A stretch of DNA of 64,000 nt, from contig OZ255843.1 in assembly GCA_965277775.1 (NCBI GenBank), positions 1,240,001-1,304,000 of the forward strand. Direction: 5' to 3'. Under the pieces are notes generated by a model, which was not told the origin of the DNA, did no database searches, and saw nothing but the letters and a program-made list of their open reading frames with translations. The position numbers were made by a program, and so were the translations under genes. Below are positions 53,692 through 63,300 of the stretch, in pieces. Origin of the DNA: G965195345 sp965277775. Lineage in GTDB: Bacteria > Pseudomonadota > Gammaproteobacteria > CAKMZV01. Numbering within the stretch: the first letter of the stretch is position 1; each line of letters starts with the position of its first letter.

Positions 53692-54349
53692 TAATTTTTA
53701 AACATAATGCAACTTTATAAAATTTCTCATACAACTTTATAAAATTTCCCGTACAATGCGCCGTTCATCATTCTAAATTCAGATTTTATAAGCTCAACCA
53801 GCCATTTTAATTTAATCACTCTAGTTCAAGTTAACCGTCATGTATAAATTATTCTCAATATTTTCTATCAGTTCATTGCTTCAAGGGCATGCGTTCAGCC
53901 AATCTATTCTCGTTTTTATGAATGAAATCCTTCGCGCATTCAAGGCAGTGAATCGACGCGCGTTGAGTACCATAGGTACAACCTTGATGCTATCTGCATT
54001 ATTGTCTGCTTGCGGCGGCGGTGGTGGTGGCGGCGGTAGCGACGCACCTGCGCCAGTAGCGCCAATAAGCCCAACAACCCCCACTTTTTCAGTATCAAGC
54101 AGTAACTTTAGTGTTGATGAAGATTTTGCGACCCCTCAGTTAGTCGCCTCTGTATCCAATGCAACAACAATTACGGTTAGTCAATCCAATACTGGGGTGG
54201 TCACTGTAACGACCTCAAACGCACAAGTTAATGTATCGAGTATTGCTAATGCCAATGGGCGCACCATCTTAACCATTAGGGCGACCAATGGCGCTTTCAG
54301 TGCCACAACTCAAGTGACTGTGACCGTGAACGCTGTCAATGATCCACCA
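53692..54349 (+). repeat. Duplicated 5' cassette, copy 2
   Basis: The counterpart of 49852-50466. It is longer mainly because a 22-bp upstream element is doubled and there are small insertions (extra leader bases, and an added Pro/Ile/Ser/Thr stretch after the Gly tract). Confidence 0.9.
53710..53753 (+). repeat. 22-bp tandem duplication in the upstream region of the giant gene
   Basis: CAACTTTATAAAATTTCTCATA is followed directly by a copy differing at two bases (CCG for TCA). Copy 1 of the cassette has this element once. The second unit ends in the TACAAT that aligns with the TATAAT of the first gene, so the duplication lies at the -35/-10 region. Confidence 0.75.
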
Positions 54350-57300
54350 ACCTTAGCCGTCTCAAGCAGCAACATTTCAACTGTGGGTGGTTTTTCGCCG
54401 ATTACCATTAACACCACAGCAAGCGATATTGAAGATGGCGCTTTAGCCTTCACCGTGTCTGAGTCCACCATAGGTGTGGTCAGAGTGGGCACATCTGCCG
54501 ATGCCATTATTCTGAGTAACATGCCTAATGTTTCAGGTCAAACCACTTTAACCATCACAGTGGTTGACAGTTCTGGTAGCACAGTGACTCAAACAATCGC
54601 TGTTAATGTTACCATAACGACCAGTACATCTATCCCAGCCTTGTCTGTTTCATCTATGCTTGTCAACGAACAAGAAGACTTTGGGATTGCGGTAGTCATT
54701 AGAACCACTGCCACAGATGCTGACGGCGATACCATAACGCTTTCAGTGAGTCCATTAAGGGGTATTGTGAATGCGGATATAGCCACATCAGTCATCAGCA
54801 CTAATACCATCGTCAACACCATTACCTTGTCAGCGGTTGCCAATACCAATGGCACAGCGACCTTGACCGTCCTTGCGGCAGATGTTGGTGGGCAATCGAC
54901 TGAAGTGAATATTGTGGTTGTGGTCGCGGCGGTCAATGACGCGCCGACCCTCACAATCCCAACCCTCGATTTAGTCTTGGCTGAGGATTTTGTGGGCGCC
55001 AGAACGGTTATTTCAGCGGTTGATGTGGACAGTAATACTTTGATTGTAACTGTGGTGGAGTCCACCACTGGTGTGGTCACAGTGACGACCTCTGCTTCAA
55101 GCGTTCAAGTCGCAAGCATAGCCGACATAAATGGCAAAACCACCTTATCCATTACCATTAGTGATGGCATATTAAGTTCAACCGCTCAATTGGTGGTCAC
55201 TGTGACTGCTGTCAATGATTCTCCTGTCTTAACCGTTTCAACCACCGCTTTAACCTTAGATGAAGACTTTGCACAGGTTTCGATTGATGCCACAAGAAGC
55301 GATGTGGACGGCGATACCTTGACTTTAACTGTGTCTGAATCCACCACAGGGATAGTCACTGTGACAACCTCTGTCTCAGGTATCCAAGTTACGAACATAG
55401 CCAATGCCAATGGTCAAACTACCCTAACCATTACGCTCAGCGATGGGACAACCAGTACTTCAACCCAAGTGGTTGTGATAGTCAATGCGGTTAATGACGC
55501 GCCAGTATTAACCATTTCAACCACCGCTTTAACCTTAGATGAAGATTTTGCAACGGCTGTTGTGATTGTGACCACAAGAAGCGATGTGGAAGGCGACACC
55601 TTAACTTTAACCGTGTCTGAATCCACCACTGGCGTGGTCAATGTCACAGCCACAGACGTAGGTGTCCGAGTTGCAAACATAGCCAATGCCAATGGTCAAA
55701 CCACCCTAACCATTACGCTCAGTGATGGTACAACCAATACTTCAGTCCAAGTGGCGGTTTCAGTGACGGCGGTTAATGACCCACCGACTTTAACCGTCTC
55801 AACCAACAGCCTCTCTACTTTGGGTGGTTTTACGCCCATCACCATTAACACCACAGCAAGTGATGTAGAAGATGCCAGTTTGACTTTTACCGTGGCTGAA
55901 TCCACCACAGGGGTGGTTAGAGTAACCCAATCAGCGAATGCCATTGTGCTCAACACCATTGCTGGTGCCTCAGGTCAAACCATCTTAACCGTTAGTCTGG
56001 TTGACAGTTCAGGTACAACCGTCACTCAAACCATTGATGTCAGTGTGACCGTCACGGCTGGTGCCGCACCCGTGCTGATGGTTTCGACCAACCGCATCAA
56101 TGTGCAAGAAGACTTTGGCTCTGTGGTCATCAGAACCACTGCTAGCGATTCTGACAGTACGACCTTAACCTTAACTGTGACCCCATCAATGCGTCTTGTT
56201 AACGTTGAGATATCCACCCGAACCAACAACTTGAGTTCCATTACCTTAACAGCCATTGCTAATCTCAATGGTACAGCGACCTTGACCTTCCGCGCCACCG
56301 ATGATGGTGGGCAAACAAATTCTACTGAGATTGTTGTTGTGGTTGCAGCTGTTAATGATACACCGACCCTAACAGTCCCGACCACCACTTTAACTGTATT
56401 AGAAGATTTTGATGATGTCCGCTCAGTGGCGACACTTGCTGATGTGGATAGTGGCGACTTCCTGACAGTGACTGTCACTGAATCAAACGCAAGGTTGGTC
56501 ACTGTTACGACCTCAGCTTCAGGAGTCTCTGTAGCAGCCATTGCCAATATGAATGGCCGTACCACTTTGAACATTAGCGTCAGCGATGGCACATTGAGTT
56601 CAACCGCTCAAGTGGTGGTCGACGTCACACCTGTGAATGATCCTCCAGTCTTAACCGTTTCAACCAGCGCCTTGACCTTGGCTGAAGATTTTGCAACAGC
56701 TGTTGCAATTGGTGCGACAAGAAATGATGTGGACGGTGATACCCTGACTTTAACTGTGGCTGAATCCACCACTGGTGTGGTCACAGTAACGACCTCAGCT
56801 TCAGGTGTCTCTGTAGCAGCCATTAACAATGCGAATGGTACCACGACACTCACCATTACCCTCAGTGATGGTACAACCAGTACTTCAACCCAAGTGCCCG
56901 TGACCGTCACGGCCGTCAATGACCCACCCACCTTAGGCGTTTTACCGAATGCCTTAACACTGAATGAAGATTTTGCAACACCTGAAGTAATCACAGTAAC
57001 CAGAACCGATATTGATGGTGATACCTTGACTTTAACTGTGGTGGAATCCGCCACTGGTGTGGTCACAGTAACGACCACTGCCTCAGGTGTTCAAGTAGCG
57101 AGCATCCTCAATGCCAATGGTCAAACCACTTTAACCATTACGGTAAATGATGGCACTGTCGATACGACCGCCCAAGTAGCCGTGTCCGTAACGGCGGTTA
57201 ATGACGCGCCAAGCCTAAACATCTCAACCACCAATGTCGTTGTGGATGAGGATTTTGCAAATGCGGTTGCGATTGCCACTGCTGCAGATGTGGAAAACAA

Positions 57301-60300
57301 CACCCTGACAATAAGTATAGCTGAATCCACCACTGGTGTGGTCACAGTAACGACTTCGGCTTCCAGTGTTTCTGTATCAAGCATCCTCAATGCCAATGGT
57401 CAAACCACCCTAACCATTACGGTTAATGATGGCACAAGCGATACGACCGCCCAAGTAGTGGTTACAGTGACAGCAGTCAATGACACACCGACCTTAACTG
57501 TTTCAAACAGCAACATTACAGCTGTTGTTGATTTTTCAACCATCACGATTAACACCACAGCAAACGATATTGAAGACGGCATTTTAGCCTTCACCGTGTC
57601 TGAGTCCACCGCTGGCGTGGTCACAGTAACCACATCAACGAATGCCATAACTTTGAACGCTGTTGCGGGTTCTACTGGTCAAACGAGCATAATGGTTCGT
57701 ACAACCGACAGTGCTGGATTGTCGGCTATGCAAACCATCGCCGTTAATGTGTTGGATGCCACCACGCCAACGCTGATGGTTTCTACTAACCGCGTCAATG
57801 TTCAAGAAGACTTTGGCTCTGTGGTTATCCAAACCACTGCCACAGACTCTAACGGTGTTTCAATCGCGCTCTCGGTAAATTCCTCCTCAAATATTGTGAA
57901 TGTGGTCGCATCGACCCCTCTCAACAGTATAAGCACGATCACCAATAGAATCACCTTGACAGCGGTTGCCAATGCTAATGGCACATCGATTTTGACCGTC
58001 CAAGCGGCATCTGCTGGTGGACAAACAATTTCTACTGAGATTGTGGTGGTAGTGGCGTCCGTTAATGACACGCCGACCTTAACGATCCCTAATGCCAATT
58101 TGGTCTTAGCCGAGGATTTTTCAGGGAACAGTACGATTGCCACAGCCATTGACATCGATGGCGACACGCTGACATTTAGCGTGGTTGAATCGATTACAGG
58201 ACTGGTCACAGTGAGCACTTCAGCCTCAGGTGTGTCTATCTCTAATCGTCCCCATGCCAATGGTGTTACAACGCTCACAATTACGGTTCGTGATGGCTCA
58301 TTGAGTTCAACCGCCCAAGTGGTGGTGACCGTGACAGAAGTTAATGACCCACCAATCCTAAACATTCCGAATGCAACATTAACAAGAGTAGAAGATTTTG
58401 TGGGTGGTATAACGGTAGCCACAGCAAGCGATGTGGATGGCAACCCGCTGACATTTAGTGTGGATCAATCGACCACAGGGGTTATCAGAGTGACCGTCTC
58501 AACCTCAGATGTTCGTATATCAAGCCGCGGGGATGCGAATGGCATCACAACGCTTTCTATCAGCGTCAGTGATGGTCGTATAGTGAGTTCAACCGCCCAA
58601 GTAGTAGTCACTGTCACACCCGTCAATGACCCACCAGTCTTAACTGTTTCAGTCAACGCATTGACGTTAGACGAAGATTTTGGAGCAGTTATGGTTGGAA
58701 CAACCAGAACGGATATTGATAGCAATCCCTTGACGTTAACCGTGGCTGAATCCACCACTGGGGTGATCACAGTGCAGACATCGACCTCAGGAATCTCTGT
58801 ATCCAGCATAGACGATAGGAGTGGCAGAACGACTTTAACCATCACTCTTAGTGATAGCGAACTAAGTTCAACCACTCAAGTTGTGGTGGACGTCGCAGCT
58901 GTCAATGACACACCCACCTTAACTGTTTCTACCACAGCATTGACATTAAATGAAGATTTTGGATCAGTATTGATCGCAACAACCAGAAGTGATGTGGATA
59001 GTAATACCTTGACGTTAACCGTGGCTGAATCGGCTACTGGAGTGGTCACAGTTCTGACATCGACCTCAGGAATCTCTGTATCCAGCATAGAGAATAAGAA
59101 TGGCAGAACGACTTTAACCATCACGCTCAGTGATAGCCAATTAATTTCAACGGCTCAAGTGGTGGTCGACGTCACACCCGTTAATGACGCCCCCACTTTT
59201 GTCATTCCATCTGCGACTTTAACCGTAGCAGAAGATTTTGCGAGTACTCTAACCATTGCCACAGCAAGCGATGTGGAGGGTGATACCCTAACGATTACTG
59301 TGTCTGAATCCACCACGGGCATAGTCAAGGTCACAACCTCAGCTACAGGTGCACAAATAGTTAGCCTACGTGATGTCAGTGGTCAAACAACGCTTATGAT
59401 GACAGTCAGTGATAGCACACTGAGTTCAACGACCCAAGTGGTGGTCACTGTCACAGCTGTCAATGACCCACCGGTCTTAAGTGTTACAACCCCCGCATTT
59501 ACGCTTAACGAAGATTTTGCGCCGTTTGTGATCCTAGTAAACAGAACAGATGTGGATAGTAATACCTTGACTTTAACCTTGGCTGAATCTGCTACTGGAG
59601 TGGTCACAGTCACACCCACAACCTTAGGTTTTGATGTAAATAGCATTAGCGGTGTGAACGGCATAACGACTTTAACCATCACCCTTAGTGATGGCGACCT
59701 AAGTACAACCACTCAAGTGGTGGTTGACGTCGCACCCATTAATGACCCACCAAGCTTAACCGTCTCTACCACTGCCTTGATCTTGGCTGAAGATTTTGGA
59801 ACGGTTTTGATCGCAACAACCAGAACGGATATTGATAGCAATACCTTGACGTTAACCGTGGCTGAATCCACTACTGGGGTGGTCACAGTACAGACATCGA
59901 CCTCAGGGGTCTCTGTATCGAGCATAGAGAATATAAATGGCATAACGACTTTAACCATCACCCTTAGTGATGGCAGACTTAGTACAACCACTCAAGTGGT
60001 GGTTGAAGTCACAGCTGTTAATGACCCGCCAGTCTTAACTGTCACTATGAATGCATTGACGTTACTTGAAGATTTTGGAGTGGTTTTGATTGGGACAAAC
60101 AGAAGTGATGAGGATAGTAATACCTTGACATTAACCGTGTCTGAATCCACTACAGGAGTGGTCACAGTTCAGACAACGACCTCAGGAGTCTCTGTATCCA
60201 GCATAGACCATAGGAGTGGCAGAACCACCTTAACCATCACGCTCAGTGATAACCTATTAAATTCAACGGCTCAAGTGGTGGTGGACGTCACAGCTGTTAA

Positions 60301-63300
60301 TGACCCACCAGTCTTAACTGTTTCAACTAATGCATTGACCTTGGCTGAAGATTTTGGAGTGGTTTTGATTGGGACAAACAGAAGTGATGTGGATAGTAAT
60401 ACCTTGACATTAACCGTGTCTGAATCCACTACAGGAGTGGTCACAGTTCAGACAACGACCTCAGGAGTCTCTGTATCCAGCATAGACCATAGGAGTGGCA
60501 GAACCACCTTAACCATCACGCTCAGTGATAGCCTATTAAATTCAACGGCTCAAGTGGTGGTCGACGTCACAGCTGTTAATGACCCACCAGTCTTAACTGT
60601 TTCAACTAATGCATTGACCTTGGCTGAAGATTTTGCAACAGTTTTGATCGCAACAACTAGAACGGATATCGATAGCAATACCTTGACTTTAACCGTGTCT
60701 GAATCTACTACTGGGCTGGTCACAGTGACAACCACAGACGCAGGGATTTCTGTATCAAGCATTCTCAATGCTAATGGCCAAACCATCTTAATCATCACCC
60801 TTAGTGATGGCGACCTAATTACAACCACTCAAGTGGTGGTGGACGTCACACCCATTAATGACCCGCCAGTCATAAGTGTTACAACCAGCGCATTTACGCT
60901 TAACGAAGATTTTGCAACTTTTGTGATCCCAGTAAACAGAACAGATGTGGATAGTACTACTTTGACTTTAACCGTGGCTGAATCTACTACTGGGCTGGTC
61001 ACTGTGACAACCACAACCTTAGGTATTGAAGTAAATAGCATTAGCGGTGTGAATGGCAGAACGACCTTAACCATTAACCTCAGTGATGGCAGATTTAGTA
61101 CAACCACTCAGGTAGTGGTCGACGTCACACCCGTTAATGACCCACCAGTCTTAACTGTTTCAACCAACGCATTGACTTTGCTTGAAGATTTTGCAACGAT
61201 TTTGATCGCAACAACCAGAATGGATATTGATAGTACTACTTTGACTTTAACCGTGGCTGAATCAAACGCAGGCGTGGTCAGTGTCACAGCCACAGACGTA
61301 GGCGTCCGAGTTGCAAACATTGCCAATGCCAATGGACGAACCACCTTAACCATCACCCTTAGTGATGGCAGACTAAGTACAACCACTCAAGTGGTGGTGG
61401 ATGTCACAGCCGTTAATGACCCACCAGTTTTAACCGCCTCCACCACTGCCTTGACCTTGGCTGAAGATTTTGGAACGGTTTTGATCGCAACAACCAGAAT
61501 GGATATTGATAGTACTACTTTGACTTTAACCGTGGCTGAATCAAACGCAGGGGTGGTCAGTGTCACAGCCACAGACGTAGGCGTCCGAGTTGCAAACATT
61601 GCCAATGCCAATGGACGAACCACCTTAACCATCACCCTTAGTGATGGCAGACTAAGTACAACCACTCAAGTGGTGGTGGATGTCACAGCCGTTAATGACC
61701 CGCCAGTTCTAACCGTCTCCACCACTGCCTTGACCTTGGCTGAAGATTTTGGAACGGTTTTGATCGCAACAACCAGAACGGATGTAGATAGTACTACTTT
61801 GACTTTAACCGTGGCTGAATCCACTACTGGGGTGGTCAGTGTCACAGCCACAGACGTAGGCGTCCGAGTTGCAAACATTGCCAATGCCAATGGACGAACC
61901 ACCTTAACCATCACCCTTAGTGATGGCAGACTAAGTACAACCACTCAAGTGGTGGTGGATGTCACAGCCGTTAATGACCCGCCAGTTCTAACCGTCTCCA
62001 CCACTGCCTTGACCTTGGCTGAAGATTTTGGAACGGTTTTGATCGCAACAACCAGAATGGATATTGATAGTAATGCTTTGACTTTAACCGTGTCTGAATC
62101 AACTACTGGGGTGATCAGTGTCACAACCACAGACGCAGGGATTTCTGTATCAAGCATTCTCAATGCTAATGGCCAAACCACCTTAACCATCACCCTTAGT
62201 GATGGCAGACTAAGTACAACCACTCAAGTGGTGGTGGATGTCACAGCCGTTAATGACCCGCCAGTCATAAGTGTTACAACCCCCGCATTTACGCTTAACG
62301 AAGATTTTGCAACTTTTGTGATCCTAGTAAACAGAACGGATGTGGATAGTACTACTTTGACTTTAACCGTGGCTGAATCAAACGCAGGGGTGGTCACTGT
62401 GACAACCACAACCTTAGGTATTGAAGTAAATAGCATTAGCGGTGTGAATGGCAGAACGACTTTAACCATTAGCCTTAGTGATGGCGGACTAAGTTCAACC
62501 GCTCAAGTGGTGGTGGACGTCACACCCATTAATGACCCGCCAGTTCTAACTGTCTCCACCACTGCCTTGACCTTGGTTGAAGATTTTGCAACGCCTATTT
62601 TGATTGGAACAACCAGAACGGATATTGATGGCGATACCTTGACGTTAACCGTGGCTGAATCTACTACTGGGCTGGTCACAGTGACAACCACAGACGCAGG
62701 CGTCCGAGTTGCAAACATTGCCAATGCCAATGGGCGAACGACCTTAACCATCACCCTTAGTGATGGCAGACTAAGTACAACCACTCAGGTAGTGGTGGAC
62801 GTCACAGCCGTTAATGACCCACCAGTCTTAACTGTTTCAACCAACACATTGACTTTGCTTGAAGATTTTGGAACGATTTTGATCGCAACAACCAGAACGG
62901 ATGTGGATAGTACTACTTTGACTTTAACCGTGTCTGAATCAAACGCAGGCGTGGTCAGTGTCACAGCCACAGACGTAGGCGTCCGAGTTGCAAACATTGC
63001 CAATGCCAATGGGCGAACCACCTTAACCATCACCCTTAGTGATGGCAGACTAAGTACAACCACTCAAGTGGTGGTGGACGTCACACCCATTAATGACCCG
63101 CCAGTCATAAGTGTTACAACCCCCGCATTTACGCTTAACGAAGATTTTGCAACTTTTGTGATCCTAGTAAACAGAACGGATGTGGATAGTACTACTTTGA
63201 CTTTAACCGTGGCTGAATCAAACGCAGGGGTGATCACTGTGACAACCACAACCTTAGGTATTGAAGTAAATAGCATTAGCGGTGTGAATGGCAGAACGAC

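Noticed and set aside
53485..53694. A 69-codon plus-strand frame just before the giant gene.
   Set aside because: No ribosome binding site or homology I can see, and it runs into the upstream region of the duplicated cassette.
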